Positions 9,241 through 17,322 of a stretch of DNA of 37,297 bases are shown one piece after another; within the stretch, counting starts at the first letter, position 1, and every line of letters begins with the position of its first letter. The stretch comes from a virus. The stretch covers positions 1 to 37,297 of IMG/VR virus record IMGVR_UViG_3300043172_000583; one strand, 5' to 3'. Under the pieces are notes generated by a model. That model saw only the letters and a program-made list of their open reading frames with translations. It made no database searches and was not told the DNA's origin. Made by a program: the position numbers and the translations under genes.

Positions 9241-9542
9241 GGTCTTTCTGGTTCAGATAAAAGTACAGTTAAACTAGAAGTCCCGACACCACTCACAACT
9301 GCTCTGACCCAGCCACGACCCATAGAAAAAGGGACTATTGCGTCTGAAGTGTATGCTGAGTTTGTTGGTGATACTGCTGTTTTTGATCTATCCAGTGTTC
9401 CTTCGATTGTTACAGTTGCACCATCCCATGTACCAACAACTTGAAGCGTACCCTCTCCGGTTCCACTCCATTCTTTCCATTCACCAGTATTGTTTGCCGT
9501 CTGTTCTTCTTGGAGTCTTAATACTTTTAATGATGGTGACAT
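9237..9542 (-). CDS. small beta-rich structural protein, unknown
   Basis: A 101-aa protein. The segment TLQVVGTWDGATVTIEGTLD followed by SMGRGWVRAVVSG and TSSLTVLLSE is a compact beta-sandwich-like pattern frequently seen in small phage structural proteins. It lies 8 bases downstream of the gp4-like gene and overlaps the next gene by ATGA. Function unknown. Confidence 0.6.
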   Translation of the reverse strand: MSPSLKVLRLQEEQTANNTGEWKEWSGTGEGTLQVVGTWDGATVTIEGTLDRSKTAVSPTNSAYTSDAIVPFSMGRGWVRAVVSGVGTSSLTVLLSEPERP

Positions 9543-9550
9543 TTTGCCTC

Positions 9551-9985
9551 TTAAAAATTATCCTCGTTTTGTTCAGGAAAAAAAGTATTGTTATTATATG
9601 AATAATAATCGTCATTACCAGAACCAATGGGTAATGTTTCCGGTTTTTTTGCTTTTAGATTTAATGTTGCTCTAATAACTATTGACCGACTTCTGACAAC
9701 TTCAGCGGCCAGGGCTTGAGTAACTTGAGCGCCATAAAACGGTGCTAATTTAACAGCGACATTGCACTCTAAAAAACCGGTTGCGTATCTCGGTTCTTGC
9801 AGATCGCTGTCAAGGCTTTCAACCGGATCAATTCCTTTTAAAACACCGATTGCGTTTTCTTCAGCCAAAAAGTTATTAAGCTGATGTAGGCCATCTTGAG
9901 CTTCAGAAGGTGTTAAAGGTGTTTCTGCTGCCAGAACCCCTATCCATCCGTAAGCTGTATTAATTATCTTCTGAGGTGTTGTCAT
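9551..9985 (-). CDS. tail accessory factor / head-tail adaptor, P22 gp4-like
   Basis: A 144-aa protein matching P22 gp4 (166 aa), the adaptor that binds under the portal and closes the filled head. Seen: a helical N-terminus (TPQKIINTAYGWIGVL, then EAQDGLHQLNNFLAE), a middle part with ATGFLECNVAVKLAPFYGAQ, a basic helix (RSIVIRATLNLKAKKPETLP) and the closing GSGNDDYYSYNNNTFFP that mirrors the gp4 ending (GSGN... FP). The order coat, small genes, gp4, gp10 supports it. P22 gp4 is reported to have muramidase activity; I cannot show that here. Confidence 0.85.
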   Translation of the reverse strand: MTTPQKIINTAYGWIGVLAAETPLTPSEAQDGLHQLNNFLAEENAIGVLKGIDPVESLDSDLQEPRYATGFLECNVAVKLAPFYGAQVTQALAAEVVRSRSIVIRATLNLKAKKPETLPIGSGNDDYYSYNNNTFFPEQNEDNF

Positions 9986-10361
9986 TTTTACCGCTCATAA
10001 TTTCTGGTTCCGGGATTTTGGCCAACTCTTCTTCGATAATTATCAGCATTGCTTCTTTTTTCGCGTTCGGGTAAAACCCACGATCAGGAAAATGTTTTTT
10101 TACATATTCTTTCAGCTCTGGGGATTCCATTGCTTTAAAGTTTGCCGGTGGAAGTTCCTGTGTTTTTGTTGATTCTTCAGGATTTTCATTTTCTTGATTA
10201 TCCGGAAGTTCCGGTGTTTCTTCTTTTTTCTGTGCGTTTATGTCCGGTGTGTCAAACCATCCAGGGTGTTGGTCTATTTCATCACTGTAAACCATCATTG
10301 ATTTACCATCTTTATAAAGGATATCTCTTGACCGTGTTTTATCCGGGGCTTTGTTAATCAT
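9960..10361 (-). CDS. hypothetical protein between coat and gp4 genes
   Basis: A 133-aa protein when started at the ATG at 10361, which has GGGA 8 bases upstream; an ATG at 10373 would lie inside the T-tract of the terminator just upstream. The N-terminal part contains VYSDEIDQHPGWFDTP, the centre is Glu/Pro/Asn-rich and probably disordered, and the C-terminal helices (LKEYVKKHFPDRGFYPNAKK) resemble a small SAP/HeH-like fold. It overlaps the gp4-like gene by 26 bases. Role unknown, possibly a head-completion protein. Confidence 0.55.
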   Translation of the reverse strand: MINKAPDKTRSRDILYKDGKSMMVYSDEIDQHPGWFDTPDINAQKKEETPELPDNQENENPEESTKTQELPPANFKAMESPELKEYVKKHFPDRGFYPNAKKEAMLIIIEEELAKIPEPEIMSGKNDNTSEDN

Positions 10362-10374
10362 GTTTTTTCCCATT

Positions 10375-10397
10375 AAAAAAGGGGCTTAATTGCCCCC
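10375..10397 (-). terminator. intrinsic terminator between coat cluster and tail genes
   Basis: On the minus strand this reads GGGGC - AATTAA - GCCCC followed immediately by TTTTTT. The stem is five G/C pairs with a six-base loop and a six-U tract. It lies between the two small genes after coat and the next gene, so it may cap the abundant scaffold-coat message and leave partial read-through into the tail genes. Confidence 0.7.
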
Positions 10398-10401
10398 TTG
10401 A

Positions 10402-10623
10402 TTATTCCTCACCGGCATTGAGCGCCGCTCTCATTTCAGCCATTTGCAGCAACATTGACGCTACAGTATCATTCAAACCGTTGACCGTTGCGATCATCAG
10501 ATCCCTATTGGTTGCTGAATCATACGCACCCGCCGTGGCGCCTGAGCCTCCTGCCGGGGCGTCTGCTGTCAATGAATCCGTTACCGTTGTGCTGATCTTT
10601 TCTAATCTTGTATTAACACCCAC
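10402..10623 (-). CDS. small protein after coat, unknown
   Basis: A 73-aa protein starting with GTG at 10623, five bases after a strong GGGAGG ribosome-binding site. The N-terminal half is Ser/Thr/Ala/Gly-rich (DSLTADAPAGGSGATAG) and the C-terminal half is a helix with heptad-like spacing (NGLNDTVASMLLQMAEMRAAL), suggesting a short oligomerisation coil. Its position between coat and tail genes suggests a head-decoration or head-fibre stalk role, which is inference only. Confidence 0.6.
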   Translation of the reverse strand: MGVNTRLEKISTTVTDSLTADAPAGGSGATAGAYDSATNRDLMIATVNGLNDTVASMLLQMAEMRAALNAGEE

Positions 10624-10666
10624 AACTACCTCCCTTTAAGGATTTAAAATAAAAGCCCTAAAAGGG

Positions 10667-10861
10667 TTATGAGTTAACTTTGGCAATCAAAGCATTAACA
10701 AGAGCTGTTAAATCAGCAAATGCCTGCCCAACTTCTGCGTCTGTCATTGCTTCACCATCCGCAATAGTTTGTGGCAATGCTGCGGTCTGTGGGTTAGCTG
10801 TGTATGTCACAACTCTAGGCCCAATCGTATCCGCCGCTAATTCCCGTTTTTCATTAAACAT
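10667..10861 (-). CDS. small protein after coat, unknown
   Basis: A 64-aa protein with a strong AAGGAG ribosome-binding site before the ATG at 10861. The first half (FNEKRELAADTIGPRVVTYT) is followed by a helical tail (AFADLTALVNALIAKV). Organisation parallels the next small gene (extended first half, helical second half), so the pair may encode related short head-associated proteins. No family recognised. Confidence 0.55.
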   Translation of the reverse strand: MFNEKRELAADTIGPRVVTYTANPQTAALPQTIADGEAMTDAEVGQAFADLTALVNALIAKVNS

Positions 10862-10876
10862 AATTTTCTCCTTTTA

Positions 10877-10907
10877 TTAATTACGGACAGTAGTTGACCG
10901 CAATTAA
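10877..10907 (-). other. hairpin downstream of the coat gene
   Basis: TTAATTACGG and CCGCAATTAA form a 10-pair stem (one G-U wobble on the minus-strand RNA) around an 11-base loop, starting 16 bases after the coat stop codon. There is no U-tract, so this is more likely an mRNA 3' stabiliser or processing structure than a terminator. Confidence 0.45.
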
Positions 10908-10922
10908 CTTATTAATTAGCGA

Positions 10923-12182
10923 TTATTCGGTTAAACGGCCACCGAATAACGGATTTTGAACCTTGACACCGAAATGAACGTCAAAGCTGTAAATGGTAGA
11001 TTTGGAAAGTGTGATATCAGAACCCTTAAAGCATGTCATTGAGATACCGTCTTCAGTGATCTGCTCTGTCAAAATACCAGTTCCCTTTTCCGGTTGTGCT
11101 AATCTTGCGAAACAAAGCGTAATAGCATTAGGATGGAAGAACATATTTTGTTTATAAGAAGTTCCACCTGTACCAGTCAATACTGTAATCACAGCATTGT
11201 TAGCAGGTGCGGCGGTAACGTTCTGATAAGGTCCGGAAGTGATAATTGCAGGGCTGATTGTTAATGATGCTTCATTGTTTCCAACTGCGTCACTATCAGC
11301 ATCAGCAATCACAGCGAAGTTTTGGAGTTCGCCTGTTGACACTTTGGTTCTATCATTAACTGCATAGACATCTGCCAAGGTAATAACATCACCAGCTTTT
11401 AAGATTCCGGTTTTTGAAGCTGTCCAACCGTCAGTCAATAAAACCTGACTTTGGCTGTTCTTACTTGCTGCGTAAGTAACATTCTGATCGGCTCCATTTA
11501 CCAAAGGGGTTCCAGTTGCAACGCCAACTGTATGAGTTGGTAGTGATTGGCATTCAAAAGAATTCAAACCACCGTAACGCCCGAAACCTGCTTCTTCAAT
11601 CGCACGTTTGGAAATGGTTTCAGGAAACACACCTTTCAAACCATCGGCCAGCTTTGCTTTCGTTGTAGGAGAATAAAACGCATTTCTCATACCACCGTCA
11701 GGCACACCAAGGTTTGAGAGTCTTGTACCCTGTGCTGCTACTGCTGCCAATGTCGCGGGGATTGTGCCAGGTGTTCCAATGAGGTTTGGAAGATAAATAT
11801 ATTGCGCTGCAATTGCGCTTTCAACTTCCTGTGCAATCTGCTCCGCCGCTGGCTTAAACAATCGTTCGTTTATGTCTTTAGGGGGAAGATTCAATGTTTT
11901 TTGAAGACTGGAAAGAGAGAAGACAACTTTTTTGTAATAGTTCAGAACTACGGGAACGGTTGCTTCTTCAATGTCAGTGATTTGACCGGCTGTGATAGCC
12001 GCGCCATCTGAAGCGGTAAAATGGATAGGTCTGTTGACATATGCAGTATTTCCAATGTCTCCATTGAAAAGGTTTGCATTATCAACCTGTCGATCTACTT
12101 TTCCACTTAAAACTAAACGGTTCTTAAGAGCAAGAACCATCATTTTAGTGATTAGAGTAGTATTAATAAACGCATTAGCCAT
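10923..12182 (-). CDS. major capsid (coat) protein, P22 gp5-like
   Basis: A 419-aa protein close in length to P22 coat gp5 (430 aa), predicted HK97 fold. N-terminus MANAFINTTLITKMMVLALK; early VNRPIHFTASDGAAITAG and VVLNYYKKVVFSLSSLQKT segments fit the N-arm/E-loop region; the middle (NAFYSPTTKAKLADGLKGVF, then EEAGFGRYGGLNSFECQSLP) matches the P22-type layout. An Ig-like insertion domain is plausible around 225-330 (LLTDGWTASKTGILKAGDVI). C-terminus IYSFDVHFGVKVQNPLFGGR. Directly downstream of scaffold, with the ribosome-binding site in a hairpin loop (12188-12203). Confidence 0.85.
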   Translation of the reverse strand: MANAFINTTLITKMMVLALKNRLVLSGKVDRQVDNANLFNGDIGNTAYVNRPIHFTASDGAAITAGQITDIEEATVPVVLNYYKKVVFSLSSLQKTLNLPPKDINERLFKPAAEQIAQEVESAIAAQYIYLPNLIGTPGTIPATLAAVAAQGTRLSNLGVPDGGMRNAFYSPTTKAKLADGLKGVFPETISKRAIEEAGFGRYGGLNSFECQSLPTHTVGVATGTPLVNGADQNVTYAASKNSQSQVLLTDGWTASKTGILKAGDVITLADVYAVNDRTKVSTGELQNFAVIADADSDAVGNNEASLTISPAIITSGPYQNVTAAPANNAVITVLTGTGGTSYKQNMFFHPNAITLCFARLAQPEKGTGILTEQITEDGISMTCFKGSDITLSKSTIYSFDVHFGVKVQNPLFGGRLTE

Positions 12183-12187
12183 ATAAA

Positions 12188-12203
12188 AGCCCCTCCTTGG
12201 GCT
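12188..12203 (-). promoter_or_regulatory. coat ribosome-binding site held in a hairpin loop
   Basis: On the minus strand AGCCC - AAGGAG - GGGCT forms a perfect five-pair stem whose six-base loop is the Shine-Dalgarno sequence; the coat ATG starts five bases after the stem. The structure could set or regulate coat translation relative to scaffold. Confidence 0.55.
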
Positions 12204-12224
12204 GTATTACACCTCCCTGGCTAA

Positions 12225-13049
12225 CTAATCGTACAGAATCTTATCAAGCTCCGCGAGTGAGTGATCGGCGTCCTTATCGCCAATATCCTTAACACTTGCG
12301 GTGCCTCCGCTTCCTGCTATTTTAACCGGGGCTGGTGCTTTTGTTGTTTTTTTCGGTTTAACCGTTGAAAGTTTAACAGAGAGTTTTCCGATCTCTCTTA
12401 CTGCTGATAATGGGCTCATATTAGAGAGCTCTTCAACCTTATCGAGATTGTTTCCCAAGTATTTTGTTATAAGTGGGCCGTTTTCATCTTCATAGATGGC
12501 ATCAATTGCCTCCATTGAGATAGGTATTTTAGCATCAACTAAATTTAATGATGCTTCCTTTATTTCATCACCTATTCCTGATTCCTCGACTCTCTTATTA
12601 TACTTAATACTTGCTTCTTTTCTCTGATCTTCAATTGTCTGACTTTGACTTTTTTGATCCCTCTCGGACAATGCAGCATCAACAGAATATTTGATCAATG
12701 CTTCTTTGTGTAGGTCTTCATCAAAATCAAAATCTTCGAGCGTTGGGGCTTTTTCGGGTAGTTCTGGTTTCTTTTCAAACTCTGCCAGTTTTCTTTCGGC
12801 CTCTTCCCTTTTGGCTCTTTCTGAATAAACTCTACCAGTTAATTTATTAATTCTTTTCTGAACACCGTCTGACTTTGGTTTGTCTGGTTCAACTTCTGTC
12901 TCAATTTCGACATCTGTTTCCGTTTCAACTTCTGTCTCTGGTTCAGTTACTTCTACTTCCGAAGGGGCTGATTCCTTATTTTCACCAGTTATTTCCGCTT
13001 CAATATCAGCGTAAATTTTGGATTCTTCAGCGTTTTCTATCTCTGACAT
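12225..13049 (-). CDS. scaffolding protein, P22 gp8-like
   Basis: A 274-aa, very acidic and helical protein between portal and coat, the position of P22 gp8 (303 aa), which directs procapsid assembly and is then released. Residues about 28-60 are a low-complexity Glu/Thr/Val run (EVTEPETEVETETDVEIETE). A long coiled-coil stretch follows (VYSERAKREEAERKLAEFEK). A conserved-looking MSPLSAVREIGKLSVKLS segment and a TTKAPAPVKIAGSGG linker lie near the C-terminus, which is acidic here, unlike the basic coat-binding helix of P22 gp8. AAGGTG precedes the ATG. Confidence 0.8.
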   Translation of the reverse strand: MSEIENAEESKIYADIEAEITGENKESAPSEVEVTEPETEVETETDVEIETEVEPDKPKSDGVQKRINKLTGRVYSERAKREEAERKLAEFEKKPELPEKAPTLEDFDFDEDLHKEALIKYSVDAALSERDQKSQSQTIEDQRKEASIKYNKRVEESGIGDEIKEASLNLVDAKIPISMEAIDAIYEDENGPLITKYLGNNLDKVEELSNMSPLSAVREIGKLSVKLSTVKPKKTTKAPAPVKIAGSGGTASVKDIGDKDADHSLAELDKILYD

Positions 13050-13112
13050 GGCACCTTTTTAAGGTTGATTTTATTTCCGGGTTATAAGCAACCCGTAGCT
13101 TTATTATTTTTT

Positions 13113-13144
13113 GGGTGTTTTAACGCTCAAACATTAAAACACCC
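13113..13144. other. perfect 11-bp inverted repeat in the scaffold leader
   Basis: GGGTGTTTTAA and TTAAAACACCC are perfect complements separated by ten bases. The hairpin is in the leader of the scaffold-coat transcript, about 64 bases before the scaffold ATG. On the minus strand it is followed by A-rich, not U-rich, sequence, so it is probably an RNA stability or processing element and not a terminator. Confidence 0.6.
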
Positions 13145-13196
13145 CTTACTTAATGACATTCATATTCTGACAAATGATATTAAGCTAGCAAATTAA

Positions 13197-13226
13197 TATA
13201 TAAACTAAAAATATTAATATTGTCAA
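13197..13226 (-). promoter_or_regulatory. sigma70-like promoter for scaffold-coat
   Basis: Minus strand: TTGACA (13226-13221), an 18-base AT-rich spacer, then TATATA (13202-13197). It starts two bases after the portal stop codon and points at scaffold and coat, the proteins needed in the highest copy number. The -35 is perfect; the -10 is 4/6. Confidence 0.6.
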
Positions 13227-13227
13227 A

Positions 13228-15369
13228 TTATTGTTGCAATTCACTACCCGGATTAAGTGGTAATTCTTGCTCTTGTGGTAACTGCTGGCCTTTTGCGTCC
13301 ATAGGCAATGATCCTGCTATTTCCTGCCCTTCTAAAACGTCTATCTGTTCCTCTTGGACTAAGACTTGCTGCCCTTCTAAGACGTCCTCATCTTCTTCAC
13401 TGATCAATATTCCTGCTGCTGCTTGCTCCCTGAGTTCTTTCTTGTATTTTGTAAGTGCATCCAGAGTGGCCGCTTGTGCATCTAATATAACTTTCTGTGT
13501 CTCTGCTTCAAGTTTTTTGATTCTCTCAATTGATTCTTCAGTCTGCATATTTAGATTATCAACTAAGGCGGTATCCATTGGGTCCGGTGGTGATTCCTGA
13601 TCGAGTCCGTATTCCTTGATTTCTTCTTCTGTTGGTTCAATTAGATTTTGGTTGATCATTCGCTTACGAATCCGTTTCGTTGCAACTTCACTCTGGACTA
13701 AATCCATATTGGATACAATCAGGTCTGTCAGTGCTGCTGCATCATCAGGGGAGAATTCAGCAAGTTTTATTAGTTGATCTACGGATTGCTCTCGTTTAGT
13801 AGAGAATGCAACACCGGTTTTTGCCAGGACACTATATTTCCCTTGTGATAGATCATTGACCTTAACCATCTTTCCCGTTTCTTCGTCTTCAATCTCCTGA
13901 TTTATTTCAACATCTTCCAATTCTTCGTCATCACCCATTATTTTTACAATTCTCGCAGTGTCATAGATTCTAGGGATAAGATCAAGACAGATTTCATAAC
14001 CAAACCGCTGGGATTTTTGCAGGTTATCTCGATAGATAAACGTTCCTGTACCGCCTCTTTCATCTTCTCGCTGCTTTGCTACTCCTGATTGAATGTCCTG
14101 TATTTCTGTTATTCCGGCCGGTTCAATTCCTGTGGTTGCTATAATATCTTCTTTCGATTGTCCGATTTGCAGTAATAAAGCCTGTTGTACTGTTGGGGTT
14201 TCTAATCTGTGAGGTGGCGGCGCTATCCCGTCATTTTCATAGGTCATGACAGGGGGATTATTGATATTAAAATTCTCCCATTCTGGTTCATGTCCTGCCA
14301 TTTGATTTGTTGACATGATGACAGGAGACTTAGGGGTTAACGCTGTTGTCTCGATTGCTGTTGATGTACCATAGTTATAGATTCTCTGTGCATCTTTAGC
14401 TTTTCTTACAATTCCCCAAATATATTCTTTCCCGTTGATCATTGCAGTTTTCCCAAAGACAGGCACCATCGGAATAAACTTACCAGCCCAGGGCTGCATT
14501 TCTGTCAACATTTCAGCACCGGACATGACACCCATATCGACTTTATAAGAATTAACTTCCTTCTTCTTTACTACTGTGATTCCCTGTTCTGCTAATTCGT
14601 CAATGATTTCCTCGTTTTCATCCAGGTCAATAATCCTGCCATCGGATAATAGGCAGATTGTTTTTTTAATTGGCGTTCGTCTCCAATATTCTGCTATTCT
14701 GACGCCGTGTTCCCTGAACCAGTGCGAATATTTTCCGGTTCTGTATTCGTCAACATCGAAGTCAACCACACGAGCTTTAGGATAAGTATGTTTGTATAAT
14801 TCTTTAGACATGTAAGAGATAAGGAATTGCCATTCCGAATCGCGCTTATCGTATTTCTTTGCGTTCGGATCCCAAAAATAAGAGGAAGGGGCTGACTTGA
14901 TCGGCTCCATAATAATATTCTGTTCATCGTCGAAACTATTTTCTTCTACTTCAGTCAGATAGCGCCAACCACCGTAACCGCAAGTCAATTGTTCATCAAA
15001 GGCAGTATCATGGATATTTGAAGCTGCCTCCATTTGTTCGATGTTCCGGATTAATCCAGTGAATACTTTTGCTACTTCTTTAGTTCCACCATTTTGGGGG
15101 ATGATTCGGGGGCCGGTTCTGGTCTTTCGTTGTTCTCCGATCACTTGGTCTTTCGGTCCAGAGATTCTATCAATTGTGTATCGTGGACGTTTTGCTCTGT
15201 TTTCTTTTTGATATTCTTCCCACTGTCCATCTTCAGCTGCGAGAAACAAGAGGTCTTCTATTGCCTTGTCTCGTTGATCATCTTTTCTAACCAATTCAAA
15301 GCGTTCAAGTGCTTCTTTGTGTATCTGTTCTGCTGGTGTGCCGGTAGCTTCCTTGCTGTTTTCTTCCAT
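13228..15369 (-). CDS. portal protein, P22 gp1-like
   Basis: A 713-aa portal subunit (P22 gp1 is 725 aa), which forms the dodecameric DNA entry ring. Motifs of the P22 portal family are visible: RPRYTIDRISGPKDQVIGEQ near the N-terminus, YGGWRYLTEVE, SSYFWDPNAKKYDKRDSEW, FIPMVPVFGKTAMINGKEYI and RIYNYGTSTAIETTALTPKS, then TTGIEPAGITEIQDIQSG and a long acidic/Gln-rich C-terminal helix (QVILDAQAATLDALTKYKK region), the barrel-like tail. A GGAAT site precedes the ATG, and the upstream zinc-ribbon gene ends eight bases before it. Confidence 0.9.
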   Translation of the reverse strand: MEENSKEATGTPAEQIHKEALERFELVRKDDQRDKAIEDLLFLAAEDGQWEEYQKENRAKRPRYTIDRISGPKDQVIGEQRKTRTGPRIIPQNGGTKEVAKVFTGLIRNIEQMEAASNIHDTAFDEQLTCGYGGWRYLTEVEENSFDDEQNIIMEPIKSAPSSYFWDPNAKKYDKRDSEWQFLISYMSKELYKHTYPKARVVDFDVDEYRTGKYSHWFREHGVRIAEYWRRTPIKKTICLLSDGRIIDLDENEEIIDELAEQGITVVKKKEVNSYKVDMGVMSGAEMLTEMQPWAGKFIPMVPVFGKTAMINGKEYIWGIVRKAKDAQRIYNYGTSTAIETTALTPKSPVIMSTNQMAGHEPEWENFNINNPPVMTYENDGIAPPPHRLETPTVQQALLLQIGQSKEDIIATTGIEPAGITEIQDIQSGVAKQREDERGGTGTFIYRDNLQKSQRFGYEICLDLIPRIYDTARIVKIMGDDEELEDVEINQEIEDEETGKMVKVNDLSQGKYSVLAKTGVAFSTKREQSVDQLIKLAEFSPDDAAALTDLIVSNMDLVQSEVATKRIRKRMINQNLIEPTEEEIKEYGLDQESPPDPMDTALVDNLNMQTEESIERIKKLEAETQKVILDAQAATLDALTKYKKELREQAAAGILISEEDEDVLEGQQVLVQEEQIDVLEGQEIAGSLPMDAKGQQLPQEQELPLNPGSELQQ

Positions 15370-15377
15370 TTTATTCC

Positions 15378-15545
15378 TTATGGTACTAGTGTTGTTAAAA
15401 TTCTCTGTTTTATTGGATTAACTGAGGAGAAATAAGCTTTTCCTTTATATTTTTTAACAGCGCACTTCTCACAACGGTGTTTTTTATCCCCATTATCAAA
15501 TGGGGGATTTGCAATTTTACCACAATCACAGCATGTTGCACTCAT
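15378..15545 (-). CDS. 55-aa zinc-ribbon protein between terminase and portal
   Basis: An unlisted small gene read directly from the sequence: ATG at 15545 overlapping the large-terminase stop as ATGA, stop TAA at 15380-15378. The product begins MSATCCDCGKIANPPFDN and continues KKHRCEKCAVKKYKGK, giving a C-x2-C ... C-x2-C zinc-ribbon knuckle pair with about 16 residues between. The C-terminus is short and basic. The tight coupling between terL and portal suggests a packaging-associated or regulatory role, which is inference. Confidence 0.75.
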   Translation of the reverse strand: MSATCCDCGKIANPPFDNGDKKHRCEKCAVKKYKGKAYFSSVNPIKQRILTTLVP

Positions 15546-16966
15546 CTTACAAACTCCGAAGCAAAAACCAAAGGCTTTCTGGTTATTGTTGGTGGTGGGT
15601 TAGCAAAGCACATACATAAAGCATCAGCCATATTTGGGCTTTTAATACCTTCTTTTACAGCATCCTTTTTAGACTGAATCTGAATGAAGCTATTGTTTTT
15701 TTTATCTTTCTTGACCTTTATCAGCTCACTCTTAAGAATGTCAATATCTTCTAAATCTGGATCAATTGCAATAAGGTCTTCGGGATTAGTATAAATCCCC
15801 TTCTCTATTGCATTGTAAGTTGCCTCGAATCTATCGGCAAGTAGAATGTAATATTGTGACCGTTTGTTTCTAAATGTATCTTTGTTTGATTTTTTCTGAT
15901 CATCAGGAATCAGTTTTGTTTTTGGGTAAAGTTCATGTGGATTATCAACCGATTCAGCACCCATAAAAGGGATTACCTTGATTGATTTATTGATTGTCAC
16001 ATTGGCCAGGTAAACTTTCATAGCTGCGCCCATTCCGGTAGCATCATAGACCATAAATTCATCTTTATCTTTTTCAGCATTTTTAAAAGCGTTGTCGATC
16101 GCTTCCGGTAATTCCCCCCACTCCCATCGCTCACCGTTTGAGATATAAGAGCCGTGTCTATGCATCGTACACTTTGCGTCTCCAGTATCAGCAAGATCAA
16201 ACCCTTGAGATCTGACACCAGCCACTTTAAACCCTAGTTTCTTATGAGCATTTACTGCAGCATCAAACCATTCAGGCTTAATGATAGCATCTTGATAATC
16301 TGCATAACATTCGCCGCCGTACATCCATAGCCATTTTTTATAGTTTTCTTTCTTTAAATCTCTTGAGTGTTCTTCTAATCCGGGATTTGGGAAGGGGTTT
16401 TCTTCTAGGCTTGTTTTACAGACATAAAGCGTTTCATCTTCGTAAAATCCTTGCTTATTAATGATATCAATATGTGGTTTTACATATCGAGAATAGATAA
16501 TATCTGATTCATCTTGGGGATTAAATGAGATCCATATTTCGCCGGGGTTGTTCCGGATGATTGTGGGAATTAAATCATCCAGGCTTGTTTCCTTTGTGCT
16601 TTCTCCTTCCTCAATCCAGGCGATATTAAAATCATCATATGACTTAATTCCTTTAGTACCTCTACTCATTCCGTCAAATGCGAACAATGATTTATTTTGG
16701 ATACCTGATAGAGATTTATCAAGCACTCTAATTTTGTCTCTTGCGTTGAAAATATCTATCTCTTTAACGAGTGCCGAATGAACAGAGTTTGCTATCGATT
16801 TCATGTATTCGCGTAGGCAGAGTATTTTTAAGTTCTCTGCCATTGCCCGGAAAATTAACGCTTTGCAAATGCATGTTGTCTTGTAACCACCACGCCCACC
16901 AAAGAGTATTTTTATCTGCTTTGGTTTGAATAAGAATTCCAGCTTGTCGGGTATTTGTATGTTCAT
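15542..16966 (-). CDS. terL: terminase large subunit
   Basis: A 474-aa ATPase-nuclease that pumps DNA into the procapsid; pattern of the Terminase_3 (PBSX-like) group. Walker A is FGGRGGYKTT at residues 22-31; Walker B with catalytic acid is FNIAWIEEGE at about 113-122; a coupling-type motif WISFNPQ follows. The C-terminal RNase-H-like nuclease shows FDLADTGDA, VYDATGMGAA and the late SPNMADALCM acidic residues. Starts as ATGA overlap with the preceding 87-aa gene. P22-like headful packaging is suggested by the module but not proven by the sequence. Confidence 0.92.
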   Translation of the reverse strand: MNIQIPDKLEFLFKPKQIKILFGGRGGYKTTCICKALIFRAMAENLKILCLREYMKSIANSVHSALVKEIDIFNARDKIRVLDKSLSGIQNKSLFAFDGMSRGTKGIKSYDDFNIAWIEEGESTKETSLDDLIPTIIRNNPGEIWISFNPQDESDIIYSRYVKPHIDIINKQGFYEDETLYVCKTSLEENPFPNPGLEEHSRDLKKENYKKWLWMYGGECYADYQDAIIKPEWFDAAVNAHKKLGFKVAGVRSQGFDLADTGDAKCTMHRHGSYISNGERWEWGELPEAIDNAFKNAEKDKDEFMVYDATGMGAAMKVYLANVTINKSIKVIPFMGAESVDNPHELYPKTKLIPDDQKKSNKDTFRNKRSQYYILLADRFEATYNAIEKGIYTNPEDLIAIDPDLEDIDILKSELIKVKKDKKNNSFIQIQSKKDAVKEGIKSPNMADALCMCFANPPPTITRKPLVFASEFVR

Positions 16967-17226
16967 TTCATATGTGAATTATTAAATTCCGATGGCCCAC
17001 CAGTGGAACCTGTCTGTTTTTTAACTTTGGTTTTTTTAACAATCTCAAGTTGTGGCTCATCAACATGGAATAGATCCGGAACAACTCTCTCACCATCTTT
17101 CTTTTTAAATGACGGCTCTTGAATCCCAATACGTTCACAACCTTGAAGATATGTTATGTAACAATATGCAATTCCTTCAATACCCGTTACAGGGTCTTTT
17201 ACAATATCACCTAACTCTACTTTCAT
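16963..17226 (-). CDS. conserved phage protein upstream of terL, unknown function
   Basis: An 87-aa protein when started at the ATG at 17226, which has GAGG seven bases upstream; a further ATG at 17238 lies before that site and is less likely. N-terminus MKVELGDIVKDPVTGIEGIA, then YLQGCERIGIQEPS and a FHVDEPQLEIVKK strand. The 'lGdiVkD.vTG..G.a' opening is typical of a small family found near phage packaging genes, possibly SH3-like. The stop overlaps the terL start as ATGA. Confidence 0.65.
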   Translation of the reverse strand: MKVELGDIVKDPVTGIEGIAYCYITYLQGCERIGIQEPSFKKKDGERVVPDLFHVDEPQLEIVKKTKVKKQTGSTGGPSEFNNSHMK

Positions 17227-17322
17227 TTTATACCTCATTAATGTTTAAAATATAAGAGCAAATGCCCTTTCCTTAATTTAAGGTGTTTTGGTTGTATGCT
17301 GTTATTGTTGGTTAATTAACTA

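Noticed and set aside
10649-10668. Possible terminator hairpin between two small head-associated genes (AAAAGCCCT...AGGGTT)
   Set aside because: Only about four consecutive pairs with a mismatch; too weak to call.
13113-13144. Reading the 11-bp inverted repeat as a rho-independent terminator
   Set aside because: The sequence after the stem on the minus strand is A-rich, with no U-tract, so it is listed as a hairpin only.
17250-17322. Palindromes CCTTAA-T-TTAAGG (17271-17283) and TTAATTAA upstream of the 87-aa gene as operator sites
   Set aside because: Short AT-rich palindromes are expected by chance here, and no promoter pairs with them.
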